The notes beneath the pieces are model-generated. The model saw only the letters and a program-made list of their open reading frames with translations, was not told the DNA's origin and made no database searches. A stretch of 46,273 nt of DNA from Caldimonas tepidiphila (GTDB taxonomy: Bacteria > Pseudomonadota > Gammaproteobacteria > Burkholderiales > Burkholderiaceae_C). The stretch lies in NCBI RefSeq assembly GCF_003569765.1, contig NZ_KZ983960.1, positions 1 through 46,273 of the forward strand, given 5' to 3'. The translations under genes were made by a program, and so were the position numbers. Position 1 is the stretch's first letter. Every line of letters begins with the position of its first letter. Shown piece by piece: positions 17,129 to 25,079 of the stretch.

Positions 17129-18091
17129 TCAGCCCTCCAGCGCATCCCACATCTGGCGGTCGCGCTCGGCGGTCCAGATGCGCGGGTCCGGGTACTGCGT
17201 CGCCTCGTCGTAGGCACGCGTCACGTCGAAGGGCATGCAGTGGTTGAAGATCACCCACTGGCCGTACTTCGGCTGCAGCGTCTTGAAGGTTTCCTCATAG
17301 ACGGCGCGCAGCTCCTTGCCCTCGGCGGCGCCCTTCTTGACGCTCTCGAACAGCTCGCTCACGAACGCCTTCGTGCCGGCCAGGCCCTCCGCGACCTGCT
17401 CCGCACCCTGAAGCGCGGGGCCGCGCCCCGGCACCAGGGCCTGGGGCTTGAGCGCGGCGATGTTGTCCAGCGTCTGCGGCCAGTCCTGGAAGTAGGCGTC
17501 GCCGGCGTAGGGCGTGGCGTCGAACTCGACCAGGTCGCCCGAGAACAGCACCTTGTCCTGCGGCAGCCACACGACGGTGTCGCCCTTGGTGTGGCCGCGG
17601 CCGAGCTGGATCAGCTGGACCTCGAGCTTGCCGAGCCACAGCGTCATCTTGCCGGTGAAGGTGAGGGTGGGCCAGGTGAGGCCGGGCGGCACCGACTCGA
17701 CGTTGCGGAACAGGCGCGGGAAGCGGCCGATCTCGCTGGCCTTGTCCTGCTCGCCGCGCTCGACGATCAGGTCGTAGGTGTCCTGGCTGGCGATGATGTG
17801 CTCCGGCTGGTAGGCCGAGGCGCCGAGCACGCGCACCGCGTGGTAGTGGCTGAGCGTGACGTACTTGATCGGCTTGTCGGTGACCTCGCGGATGCGGCGG
17901 ATCACGTCCTGCGCCATCACGGGCGTGGCCTGCGTGTCGATCACCATCACCGCGTCGTCGCCGATCACGATGCCGGTGTTGGGGTCGCCTTCGGCGGTGT
18001 AGGCCCAGGCGTGCTCGGACAGCTGGGTGAAGCTGACCTTCTTCTCTTCGAGGTCCGCGGCGGAGGCGAAGACTTTGGGCTGCTGGCTCAT
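17129..18091 (-). CDS. MBL-fold metallo-hydrolase, atypical metal motif
   Basis: 320 residues of the metallo-beta-lactamase fold. It has VIGDDAVMVIDTQAT (strand and D), then YVTLSHYHAVRVLGA where the family normally has HxHxDH. Only the two histidines H-Y-H remain; the D and second H are V and R. Later ligands are present: GRGHTKGD, LFSGDLVEFD and IFNHCMPF. Loss of D-H suggests an incomplete second metal site. It is the first gene of the homogentisate operon, behind a good promoter and possible IclR-type operator. A lactone, ester or thioester substrate from aromatic catabolism is possible but not shown. No signal peptide. ATG 18091 is supported by the coding start. Confidence 0.85.
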   Translation of the reverse strand: MSQQPKVFASAADLEEKKVSFTQLSEHAWAYTAEGDPNTGIVIGDDAVMVIDTQATPVMAQDVIRRIREVTDKPIKYVTLSHYHAVRVLGASAYQPEHIIASQDTYDLIVERGEQDKASEIGRFPRLFRNVESVPPGLTWPTLTFTGKMTLWLGKLEVQLIQLGRGHTKGDTVVWLPQDKVLFSGDLVEFDATPYAGDAYFQDWPQTLDNIAALKPQALVPGRGPALQGAEQVAEGLAGTKAFVSELFESVKKGAAEGKELRAVYEETFKTLQPKYGQWVIFNHCMPFDVTRAYDEATQYPDPRIWTAERDRQMWDALEG

Positions 18092-18128
18092 GGTGGAAGC
18101 GTCCTGTCAGTGGGAAATGGATGGAGGC

Positions 18129-18157
18129 ATTCTAGGAGCTGGGTTCGCGTCTTGCAA
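18129..18157 (-). promoter_or_regulatory. Sigma-70-type promoter of hmg operon
   Basis: On the minus strand, TTGCAA (18157-18152) and TAGAAT (18134-18129) are separated by exactly 17 bases. They match four of six and five of six consensus positions. The -10 lies 38 bases from the first ATG at 18091. The -35 hexamer overlaps the putative operator, as expected for repressor control. Confidence 0.65.
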
Positions 18158-18177
18158 ATTAATTAGCGTATTGCAAA
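18154..18177 (-). promoter_or_regulatory. Putative IclR-type operator at hmg promoter
   Basis: A 24-base AT-rich element, conspicuous in this GC-rich DNA, with GCAAAT at one end and TTGCAAA at the other around AATTAGC. Eighteen of 24 bases match an element upstream of the IclR-family gene (26505-26528). TTGCAAAT also occurs twice as a direct repeat, 18152-18159 and 18171-18178, 19 bases apart. It overlaps the -35. That the IclR protein binds here is inference. Confidence 0.55.
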
Positions 18178-18500
18178 TCTCGGCGGAAGGGTTGTCGCCC
18201 TCTCGACAGCCGGAACCGGGGGGGGGGAGGAGGGAACTGGCGGGTGGCGGTCATCACTGCCCGGCGCTCCGGGCAGTCGACCTTCCCTCCGGCCGGACTC
18301 CTGCGAGGGTCAGGGCGCTTCCGGGGAGGTTCTTTCGCGACGAGGAGGGTGCTCCCGGGAGGGCGCAGCGCTTGTGGCCACGCGGCGGGGAGCCCGCGAA
18401 TCGAAGCGGGCCGCCGGGGACGCGGCCCGGTCTCCGGGGCAGGCCGGCTGCGCCCCGGGGAATCGGGGACAGCGTTTCGATGCCGGCGAGGGGGCTTCGC
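18178..18500. other. Intergenic region, nothing identified
   Basis: Between the hmg promoter and the end of the outer-membrane-type gene. It contains a G-run near 18219-18228 but no coding sequence, RNA gene or convincing terminator. Confidence 0.4.
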
Positions 18501-19361
18501 TCAGAAGGCGGTGGCCAGGCGCAGCTGGACGCCCTCGGTCGCCGGGCCCGAACGAACCTGGATGTCCTTGGCGTACTGCGCCTGAATCTGCCACGCGTCC
18601 GTCATCTGCCAGGCCCAGGTCAGCATCAGGTTGGTGTCGTTCCGCGAGCGCAGGGTGACCGCGCCGTCGACCGTCTCTTTCATGCCGGCGGTCTGGCGCA
18701 CGCTGAACGCCAGCCGGCTCGCGTCGGACAGGTGGTAGCTCAGGTGGGCGAAACCCCGCGCCATCGGCTCGCGCCTGGCGCCGGTGCTGTCGTCACGCGT
18801 GTAGGCCTCGAACTGCCCGATGAGGTCCAGGGACCAGCGGGGTGCCAGCCTGCGCACATGTCCGAACTCCAGGTCCAGCGCATAGCGGTCTTCGCTGACG
18901 AAGAGCCCCTCGGCCTGCTTGCGTCCGCTGGGCAGCGACAGGTAGGCGGCGACGCCGGTGTGGACGCCGCTTGCGTCGTCGGACTGCGGCCACAGCGTGG
19001 CGCCCAGTGCGAGGTTGCCGATGCCGGATTCCCGATAGGCGGCGGAGCTCACGCGCTGGCGGCCGGACGGAACGATGAGTTCGAGGTCCGCAGGCATGCC
19101 GTTCCAGCGGAAGTAATGCATGCCGCGCAGCACCGCCACGTCGAGACGCAGCCCCAGGTCGTCCTGCACCCGCTCATTGCCGTCGTAGACCTTGTCGCCC
19201 TTGAAGTGCTGGGCATAGAGGGCCAGCACGGTGGTGCCGGCTGGCGCGGGGATGTAGTCGCCCGGGTCCGGCATCCCGGCGGCGTGGCTCAGGGCGGCGG
19301 TGGTGAGGGCTGCTGCGGCGGTCGCGATGCGCAGCCAGGCAATGGAGTGGTGGGTGTTCAT
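18501..19361 (-). CDS. Outer-membrane transporter-like protein (phenol MetA-degradation type)
   Basis: 286 residues. A signal peptide is visible (LRIATAAAALTTAALSHA, cleavage near residue 28), followed by GMPDPGDYIPAPAGTTVLALYAQHF, the typical opening of the MetA-pathway-of-phenol-degradation / transporter barrel family. The rest alternates amphipathic beta-strands (GIGNLALGATLWPQ, HTGVAAYLSLPSG, WSLDLIGQFEAY, FAHLSYHLSD, NLMLTWAWQM) and ends with a phenylalanine (LRLATAF), as in outer-membrane barrels. Such proteins sit beside aromatic catabolic genes and are thought to pass hydrophobic substrates. It is the last gene after tynA and probably takes up or tolerates the amine or its product (inference). 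No Shine-Dalgarno sequence precedes ATG 19361. Confidence 0.8.
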   Translation of the reverse strand: MNTHHSIAWLRIATAAAALTTAALSHAAGMPDPGDYIPAPAGTTVLALYAQHFKGDKVYDGNERVQDDLGLRLDVAVLRGMHYFRWNGMPADLELIVPSGRQRVSSAAYRESGIGNLALGATLWPQSDDASGVHTGVAAYLSLPSGRKQAEGLFVSEDRYALDLEFGHVRRLAPRWSLDLIGQFEAYTRDDSTGARREPMARGFAHLSYHLSDASRLAFSVRQTAGMKETVDGAVTLRSRNDTNLMLTWAWQMTDAWQIQAQYAKDIQVRSGPATEGVQLRLATAF

Positions 19362-19531
19362 GGAGGCAGAAAGGAGAAGCGCATGAAGGGGGAGGCGGCG
19401 GACGCCGGGGGGCGGCCTTCCCTGCGATTTCCGCCGGGTCGTGCCGGCCCCCCGGTCGGAACCCGCATCGGTTCCATGGAGCCTGCCCGGCGCGCTGCGG
19501 CGAGCAGCGCGCCGGGCACTCGGCAGGGGAC

Positions 19532-21829
19532 TCAGTCGCCCATCGGGACCCGGCGCAGCGAAGGCGTCGAGTCGAAGAAGTTCCAGGGCTTGAGCAGCAC
19601 GTGGACCCATTCCGTGGGCATGATCGGCCACTCCTCGGCACGGGCCACGTGCGTGGTGCCGGTCGTCAGCCACACCACGTTGTCGACGTTGACGATCGAC
19701 TGGTCGTCCTGCGTGAACTGCCCGAGGCCCGTGTCCTTGCTGGAGCGGTTCGGGTACTTGCCCTCGGGGAACTGCTCCTCGGCGTTGTAGCGGGTGACCC
19801 AGAGCTGGCGGTCCATGAAGCTCAGCCGGTTGTAGATCCACTCGTCCTTGCTGAAGTTGGCCCCCTTGGCGATCGGGTGCGTGCCTCCGGCATACGGGAT
19901 GACTTGGTAGGACACCGGGTTGCCCATCCGGTTGAGCTTGCTCGGATTGCTCAGCAGCCGGATCGTCGAGGGGTCGAACTTCTGGGCCGCCTGCTTCTCC
20001 GTCTTCACCGTGCGCTCCACCGTCTGCATGGTGCTGGTGCGGGGGCCGCCGCGGGTGTTGGGCGCCACCACCGGGTCGATCTCGGTCAGCGAGTTCGCCT
20101 CGCCGTCGACGTCGAGGTCGAGCCGGAAGTTGTAGATGTGCTGGTGCGTGGTGCCGACGATGTTGTGGTCGATCAGCGTGCCGTAGCGGGTGTCCTCGGC
20201 CGCCGTGGCGTCCTGCATCGTGCGCGTCTTCACGCCCTTGACCGCCTCGATCCCGGTGGCGCCGGCGTTGATGCCGATGGTGCCGTTCTCCGAGAACACC
20301 CAGTCGAAGATGTAGTCGTAGTTGCCGACGGTGCTGATCCAGCGCACCACCAATTCCCGCCGCTCGGTGCTGACGTTGGGCTTGCCCATCTCCTGGTGCT
20401 TGTACTCGGGCCCGGCGTAGCGCTCGAACACCGCGATCGCGTTCGGGATCTTCGTCGGCTTGCCGGCGTAGTCGGCGAGCACCGCGTCCAGCATCACCGC
20501 GTTCGCCGGCGCGTCCGTCCCGCGCTCGATGGGGGAGGTCAGCGTTCCCATGCCGTACTCGCCGGAGTCGAGATAGGCCTTGAAGTACCAGCCCGCGTCG
20601 GGGTCGCCGTAGGGAACGATCATGCCGCCCAGAGAGCCTTCGTACATTACCTTGCGCTTCGTGCCCTTGTCGTTGTAGGTGACGGTGGACAGGACCAGGC
20701 CGACGCGCGAGTCGAGCCTCAGGTGGAAGTTCCAGTGGCCCCAGCGCAGGGTGTTGCCGCTGATCGTGTAGTTCTTGCCCTCCGGTTCGCTGATCTCCAG
20801 CGGCTTGGGCGCCGGGCGCTCGGCCAGCTCGCGCCCGTCGTAGGAATTGGGCTTCATCGGGATCGGGACCACGCCGTGATCCTCGACGCGGACGACCTTC
20901 TTCTGCACCAGGTCGACCACCGCGACCAGGTTCTCGATCGGGTGCGCCCAGTAGCTGCCGTCGCCGACGTCGAGGTAGCTCACCACCTTCAGCAGGCGGT
21001 CCTCCTGGCGCAGCTCGTCCTTGCCGTCGAAGTAGCCGACGGTCAGCGGCGTGGCGACCACCTTCCTGACGTCGGTGATGCCGCGCTTGGCCAGCGCGCC
21101 CGCGAACTCGGGGCTCGCCTCGATGGCCTCCTGCACCGAGGCGAAGTCGTCCACGAGCACCATGCCGTGCGCGCCCTCGATCGCCTTCCAGCTGGCGACG
21201 GTGCGGGTCCCGAGGTCCACCGTGCCCTCGACGACCGACTTGCCGTCGAGGATGACGAAGGAGGCCTGCCGGGGGGCCGCGACCGGCTGCCCGGTCATGG
21301 CGAAGTTCCAGACCTGTTCCTTGGGCGGCGTCTTCAGCGAGATCTCGGTGAAGCGGTAGCCCGGCCGGTAGCGGCCGCTGGCCTTGAGCACGTCCACCGT
21401 GGCCTGGATCTCCTCGGCGGTGAGGGGGTTCAGGGGACTGGGCGTGCGCTCGATGACGAAGGTCTTGTCCAGTCCGGACTGGAAGACCTGGTTGATGAAC
21501 TGCTCGGACACGAAGGGCTGGCCGCTGCGCATCGTCACCGGGACGTCGAGTTGCAGCGGCTGGCCGTTGACCAGCGCGGACCGGGAGCCGGGCTTCACGC
21601 GCACCAGCGTGCTGTTGCGCGAGATCGTGTAGACCTGCGAGAAGGCGTCCCAGCGCAGGCTGGCGCCGAAGTCCTCCAGTGTCTTCTTCATCGGCACCAT
21701 CTTCGCGGGCGCCCCGTGCGCCAGGGCGGCAGGAGCGGTCAAGCCGAGGGCGGCACCGACGGCGAGGGCCAGGGCGGTGTTGCGGAGGCGCTGCGCGGAG
21801 CGCCGGGTACGGGGAGTCTTCGGGGACAT
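19532..21829 (-). CDS. tynA: Primary (copper/TPQ) amine oxidase
   Basis: 765 residues, close to Escherichia coli TynA. It oxidises primary arylalkylamines such as phenylethylamine or tyramine to aldehydes, releasing ammonia and H2O2, in the periplasm. A signal peptide (LALAVGAALGLTAPAALA) ends near residue 37. The TPQ precursor is Y504 in NYDY, the catalytic base is D421 (YLDSGEYGMG), and copper ligands are H562 and H564 (THQHIYNF) plus the histidine of THVARAEEWP. N-terminal D1-D3 domains are present, including the copper-amine-oxidase-N-like KMVPMKKTLEDFGA segment. It lies between the aldehyde dehydrogenase and the outer-membrane protein in one operon. Aromatic amine specificity is inferred from context. 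Confidence 0.95.
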   Translation of the reverse strand: MSPKTPRTRRSAQRLRNTALALAVGAALGLTAPAALAHGAPAKMVPMKKTLEDFGASLRWDAFSQVYTISRNSTLVRVKPGSRSALVNGQPLQLDVPVTMRSGQPFVSEQFINQVFQSGLDKTFVIERTPSPLNPLTAEEIQATVDVLKASGRYRPGYRFTEISLKTPPKEQVWNFAMTGQPVAAPRQASFVILDGKSVVEGTVDLGTRTVASWKAIEGAHGMVLVDDFASVQEAIEASPEFAGALAKRGITDVRKVVATPLTVGYFDGKDELRQEDRLLKVVSYLDVGDGSYWAHPIENLVAVVDLVQKKVVRVEDHGVVPIPMKPNSYDGRELAERPAPKPLEISEPEGKNYTISGNTLRWGHWNFHLRLDSRVGLVLSTVTYNDKGTKRKVMYEGSLGGMIVPYGDPDAGWYFKAYLDSGEYGMGTLTSPIERGTDAPANAVMLDAVLADYAGKPTKIPNAIAVFERYAGPEYKHQEMGKPNVSTERRELVVRWISTVGNYDYIFDWVFSENGTIGINAGATGIEAVKGVKTRTMQDATAAEDTRYGTLIDHNIVGTTHQHIYNFRLDLDVDGEANSLTEIDPVVAPNTRGGPRTSTMQTVERTVKTEKQAAQKFDPSTIRLLSNPSKLNRMGNPVSYQVIPYAGGTHPIAKGANFSKDEWIYNRLSFMDRQLWVTRYNAEEQFPEGKYPNRSSKDTGLGQFTQDDQSIVNVDNVVWLTTGTTHVARAEEWPIMPTEWVHVLLKPWNFFDSTPSLRRVPMGD

Positions 21830-21954
21830 CGGATCTCTCGGTGGATGAGGCGGGAAGCGGTGGGGTATGGGTTTCCGGATGCCGGGCAGGCCCTGCCTGC
21901 GCCGTGATCTGGAAGCCTGCAAACCTTGCGGAGTTGCTGCGGGTGCGGCCGGTC

Positions 21955-23388
21955 TCAGGCCTTCTTCACGCTGATGACCTGGGGGCGGGTGACGGCCTTG
22001 AGCCCGTCGATGCCGAACTCCAGGCCCCAGCCCGAGCCCTTGACGCCGCCGAAGGGCACCATCGGATGGATGGCTCCGTGCTGGTTGATCCACACCGTGC
22101 CGGCCTGGATCCGCGTGGCGACGGCGCGTGCCGCCTCCACGTCGCTGCCCCACACGGAAGCGCCCAGCCCGGTGTCGAGCCGGTTGGCGGCCGCGATGGC
22201 CTCCTCGACCTCGCGGTAGCGGACGATCGGCAGCACCGGGCCGAACTGCTCCTCGTCGACCAGCGATGCGCCGTCCCGGATGTCCGTCACCAGCGTGACC
22301 GGGTAGAAGTGGCCCGGGCCGCCGGGGGGCGTGCCGCCGCAGACGATCGTCGCGCCTGCCGCGCGGGCCTCGTCGACCAGCCGGCGGACCTTGTCGAACT
22401 GCATGCGGTTCTGGATCGGGCCCATGACCGTGCCGGGCTGCATGCCGTCGCCCATCGGCATGGCCTCGGCCAGCGCCTTGAGCTCGGCCACGACCGCGTC
22501 GTGCAGGGCGTCCGGCACGTACAGCCGCTTGGCGCAGGCGCAGGTCTGGCCCATGTTGAGGAAAGCACCCCAGAACAGGCCCATGGCGATTGCCTTGGGA
22601 TCCGCATCGGGCAGCACGATCGCGGCGTCGTTGCCCCCCAGCTCCATCGTCGTGGGCGTCAGGTGACGGGCCGCCGTGGCGGCGATGCGCGCGCCGGTGG
22701 TGCTCGACCCGGTGAAGCTGATCTTGTCCACCCGCGGGTCGTCCACCAGCCAGCCGCCCACCTCGCCGCCACCGCTGACGGTGTTGAGCACTCCGGGCGG
22801 CAGGATCTCGGCGATCAGGCGCACCATCTCCAGCGTCCCGATGCTGGTGTATTCGGAAGGCTTGAGCACCACCGTGTTGCCCACGCGCAGGGACGGGATG
22901 ATCTTCCAGATGGCGATCAGCAGCGGCCAGTTCCAGGGCGTGATCGCCGCCACGACGCCGCAGGGCCGGCGGTGCACCTCGTCGCGGCGCGTCTCGTCCT
23001 CGAAGGCGAGCTCGACGGGCAGGTCCAGGCTCGCGGGCACCCGCGTCCAGACCTCGCAGCCCCAGAGCTCGAAGCGCGAGCCCGGCACCTGGTCCGGCCC
23101 GATGCCGCCCAGCGGCTTGCCCTGCTCGCGCGTGACCCAGGTGGCCAGGTACTCGGCGTTGGCCTTGAGCACGTCGGCCACCTGCATCAGCAAGTCCTTG
23201 CGCTCGGCGTCCGGCCGTGCCGCCCATGCGGGCTGGGCGGCCTTCGCTGCAGCGACGGCCCGGGCCACCTCCTCGGCGCTGGAGTTCGGCACCCGGCCCA
23301 GCACTTCGCCGGTGGCCGGGTTGCGGGACTCGAAGCTGGTGGCCGACGACACGGCGCGGCCGTCGCAGGTGTTGGTGAAGGTCTGCAT
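21955..23388 (-). CDS. Aldehyde dehydrogenase (phenylacetaldehyde-type candidate)
   Basis: 477 residues, standard NAD(P)-dependent ALDH length. Motifs are intact: AAITPWNWPLLIAIWKI, KPSEYT (cofactor binding), SFTGSSTTG, the general base E249 in ELGGND and the catalytic cysteine C283 in GQTCACAKR, with a second cysteine two residues later. It oxidises an aldehyde to the acid in the cytoplasm. Lying upstream of tynA, it most likely takes the arylacetaldehyde made by the amine oxidase and yields (hydroxy)phenylacetate, the role of FeaB in E. coli; specificity is inference. AGGAGA lies ten bases before ATG 23388. Confidence 0.9.
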   Translation of the reverse strand: MQTFTNTCDGRAVSSATSFESRNPATGEVLGRVPNSSAEEVARAVAAAKAAQPAWAARPDAERKDLLMQVADVLKANAEYLATWVTREQGKPLGGIGPDQVPGSRFELWGCEVWTRVPASLDLPVELAFEDETRRDEVHRRPCGVVAAITPWNWPLLIAIWKIIPSLRVGNTVVLKPSEYTSIGTLEMVRLIAEILPPGVLNTVSGGGEVGGWLVDDPRVDKISFTGSSTTGARIAATAARHLTPTTMELGGNDAAIVLPDADPKAIAMGLFWGAFLNMGQTCACAKRLYVPDALHDAVVAELKALAEAMPMGDGMQPGTVMGPIQNRMQFDKVRRLVDEARAAGATIVCGGTPPGGPGHFYPVTLVTDIRDGASLVDEEQFGPVLPIVRYREVEEAIAAANRLDTGLGASVWGSDVEAARAVATRIQAGTVWINQHGAIHPMVPFGGVKGSGWGLEFGIDGLKAVTRPQVISVKKA

Positions 23389-23720
23389 CGCGAGAGTCTC
23401 CTGACGGGTTCTGGAAGGGAGATGCCGCAGCGGTGAATGCCTCGCCCCCGGCCTTCGGCGGCGGGGGACGGCGTGCGGCAGTGAACGCAATCTAGGAGGG
23501 CTGCAGGGCGGACCGTTATCCGGATTCTGCAAATCGTCGCGAGGCCTGCAGGCGTCGGTGGGGGCATGACGCGAGCGGTCCGACCGCCGCGGTCTCTCGA
23601 CTCAATTGATCAGGGTTAACTCGCTGGCATGCCACGCGTGGTAGCGGCATGCTGCGACGCCGTCGTGGCATGGAAGGTGCATCCGGGCCGCGGCTCCGTC
23701 TCCGCAGACGTTTTCTGCCC
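23389..23720. promoter_or_regulatory. Divergent control region of amine operon and AraC regulator
   Basis: On the minus strand TAGATT (23494-23489) is a fair -10 for the aldehyde dehydrogenase/tynA operon, about 100 bases from its ATG. No good -35 precedes it, which fits an activator-dependent promoter. I could not define an AraC-type half-site pair with confidence. Nothing coding is seen. Confidence 0.4.
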
Positions 23721-24779
23721 ATGTTCACCCCCCTCTTCGACGAACTGAACTCCAACCCGGGGCGCCAAGGCTCGTGTGTGGTGCGCTACACGCGCACCGG
23801 CGACCTCGAGGAGCACACCCAGCAGCTGCTCGACTGGCAGCTCGAGTACGACCAACTCGATTGCGGCCGCTTCGAGGGCGACTTTCTCGACGTCCGGCTG
23901 CCTGGCATGCAGTTGTTCATGGAGCGCACCAGCCGCTGCCTGCTCCAGCATGGCGTGCTCGGCGCGGGTTCGGTGGGCATGGCGGTCATGCTGGGCGGGC
24001 AGGGCAGCCTGATCATCAACGGCGTGCGTCCCGGGCATCACGGCCTGGCCGCCGTCTACGATGGCGAGCTGGTGATGACGACGCCCGCGCAGTGCTCGCT
24101 CGCTGGCGTGGTCCTGGACGAGCAGCTGTTGCAGGAGGCGGCGCACGAGCTGCTGGGCCGGCCGCTGGACATCCGCCGCGGTCAGGTGACGGGACTGCTG
24201 GCCGACGGCGAGCATGTGGAACGGATGCTGGCGACGCTGCGTTCCGGCATCCTGCAGGCCCTCACGCGGCCGGACGCGTTCGAGGTCGACGTCCAGGCGC
24301 GTTCCGACATGCGCGACGAGCTGCTGGCGCACCTGGTGGGCATGCTCGCCGACGCCCGGGACACCGATGCCGAAGGTCGCGCCAGCCAGCGCAAGTGGCT
24401 GGTGGACCGGGCCTGCGCGCTGATGATGTCCCGCCCCCACGAGCCGCCCTCGCTCGAGGAGGTCTGCACCGAGATCGGCGTGAGCCTTCGCAAGCTCAAC
24501 TATTGCTTCCAGGACGTGCTGGGCCTGTCCCCCCATCGCTACGCCCGCACGGTCCGGCTCAATGCGGCGCGGCGCGAGCTGCGCCGCTGCGGGGACGAGC
24601 GCCGCAGCGTTCATGACGTTGCGGCCCGCTGGGGCTTCTGGCATCTGGGGCACTTCTCCACCGACTACAAGCGCCACTTCTGCGAGCTGCCGTCGCAAAG
24701 CCTGGATCGTGCACGCATGACGTCGCGGGCGGCGCAAGCTCGGCACATGAGCGTGCCGGGAGAGGCGCTGCTTTCATAG
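23721..24779 (+). CDS. AraC-family transcriptional regulator
   Basis: 352 residues from ATG 23721; the frame is open 24 codons further but that part is arginine-rich and unlike a protein start. The N-terminal sensor region includes WQLEYDQLDCGRFEGDFLDVRLPGMQLF, resembling the EutR/FeaR-like class that opens with an L-x-G-x-F-x-G pattern. The C-terminal region has two helix-turn-helix units: SLEEVCTEIGVSLRKLNYCF and VHDVAARWGFWHLGHFSTDYKRHF, the latter with the GF-x-x-x-x-F-x-x-x-[FY]-[KR] AraC signature. It is transcribed away from the aldehyde dehydrogenase/tynA operon and is the obvious candidate activator of that operon, with the amine as inducer (inference). Confidence 0.9.
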   Translation: MFTPLFDELNSNPGRQGSCVVRYTRTGDLEEHTQQLLDWQLEYDQLDCGRFEGDFLDVRLPGMQLFMERTSRCLLQHGVLGAGSVGMAVMLGGQGSLIINGVRPGHHGLAAVYDGELVMTTPAQCSLAGVVLDEQLLQEAAHELLGRPLDIRRGQVTGLLADGEHVERMLATLRSGILQALTRPDAFEVDVQARSDMRDELLAHLVGMLADARDTDAEGRASQRKWLVDRACALMMSRPHEPPSLEEVCTEIGVSLRKLNYCFQDVLGLSPHRYARTVRLNAARRELRRCGDERRSVHDVAARWGFWHLGHFSTDYKRHFCELPSQSLDRARMTSRAAQARHMSVPGEALLS

Positions 24780-24894
24780 GAGGTGGACCGCGCGCGTTCC
24801 GTCACGCGCTCGCCGCCTGGGGACCCCCCGTCGAGCGGCGGCGGATCCTTCCTCGCTTCGCCCGGCCTGCGGGCCCGCTGCCGGGAATCCTGGG

Positions 24895-24925
24895 TTGAAC
24901 GCTCCGGGCCTGCTGCTGTTAGCAT
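24895..24925 (+). promoter_or_regulatory. Possible promoter of tyrS leader
   Basis: TTGAAC at 24895-24900 and TAGCAT at 24920-24925 are the best hexamers, but their spacing is 19; TGTTAG at 24917-24922 gives 16. A start site just after the first would place the leader ATG at 24933 almost at the 5' end, so a leaderless leader peptide is possible. Confidence 0.4.
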
Positions 24926-24932
24926 GCGCGCC

Positions 24933-24989
24933 ATGATTTCCCTGTCCCGCGCTTGCCAGTATTACGCCTACCGCACCTCGCGGCGGTAG
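24933..24989 (+). CDS. Tyrosine-rich leader peptide of tyrS
   Basis: An 18-residue ORF, MISLSRACQYYAYRTSRR, ending in TAG. Three of its residues are tyrosine, clustered as YYAY (codons 24960-24962, 24963-24965 and 24969-24971). It lies 90 bases before tyrosyl-tRNA synthetase and overlaps the first hairpin strand of a set of mutually exclusive stems. This is the classic layout of an amino-acid leader peptide in which ribosome stalling at the named codons senses uncharged tRNA. An in-frame ATG at 24924 could add three residues. Translation itself is not shown; the reading frame and Tyr cluster are seen directly. Confidence 0.7.
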   Translation: MISLSRACQYYAYRTSRR

Positions 24990-25026
24990 GGCTTGCGCGC
25001 AACCCGGTCCGCCTGAGGCGGACCGG
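24969..25026 (+). promoter_or_regulatory. Transcription attenuator candidate upstream of tyrS
   Basis: Stem 1:2 is TACCGC (24969-24974) with GCGGTA (24983-24988), starting inside the last Tyr codon. Stem 3:4 is CCGGTCCGCC (25004-25013) with GGCGGACCGG (25017-25026), a perfect 10-bp stem with loop TGA. Stem 2:3 can form between GGCGG (24982-24986) and CCGCC (25009-25013). Stalling at Tyr codons would cover strand 1, free strand 2 and disrupt 3:4. A ribosome reaching the TAG at 24987-24989 would cover strand 2 and leave 3:4 to form. The stretch after 3:4 (CTCACCTGTTCC) is not a T-tract, so efficient intrinsic termination is uncertain. Confidence 0.6.
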
Positions 25027-25079
25027 CTCACCTGTTCCGGCGGTCACCTCGGGCGTTCCTCACATCGAAGGAGACCCCG

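Noticed and set aside
24933-25079. T-box riboswitch upstream of tyrS
   Set aside because: No T-box (TGGN) bulge or specifier-loop arrangement is visible, and the Tyr-codon ORF explains the hairpins better.
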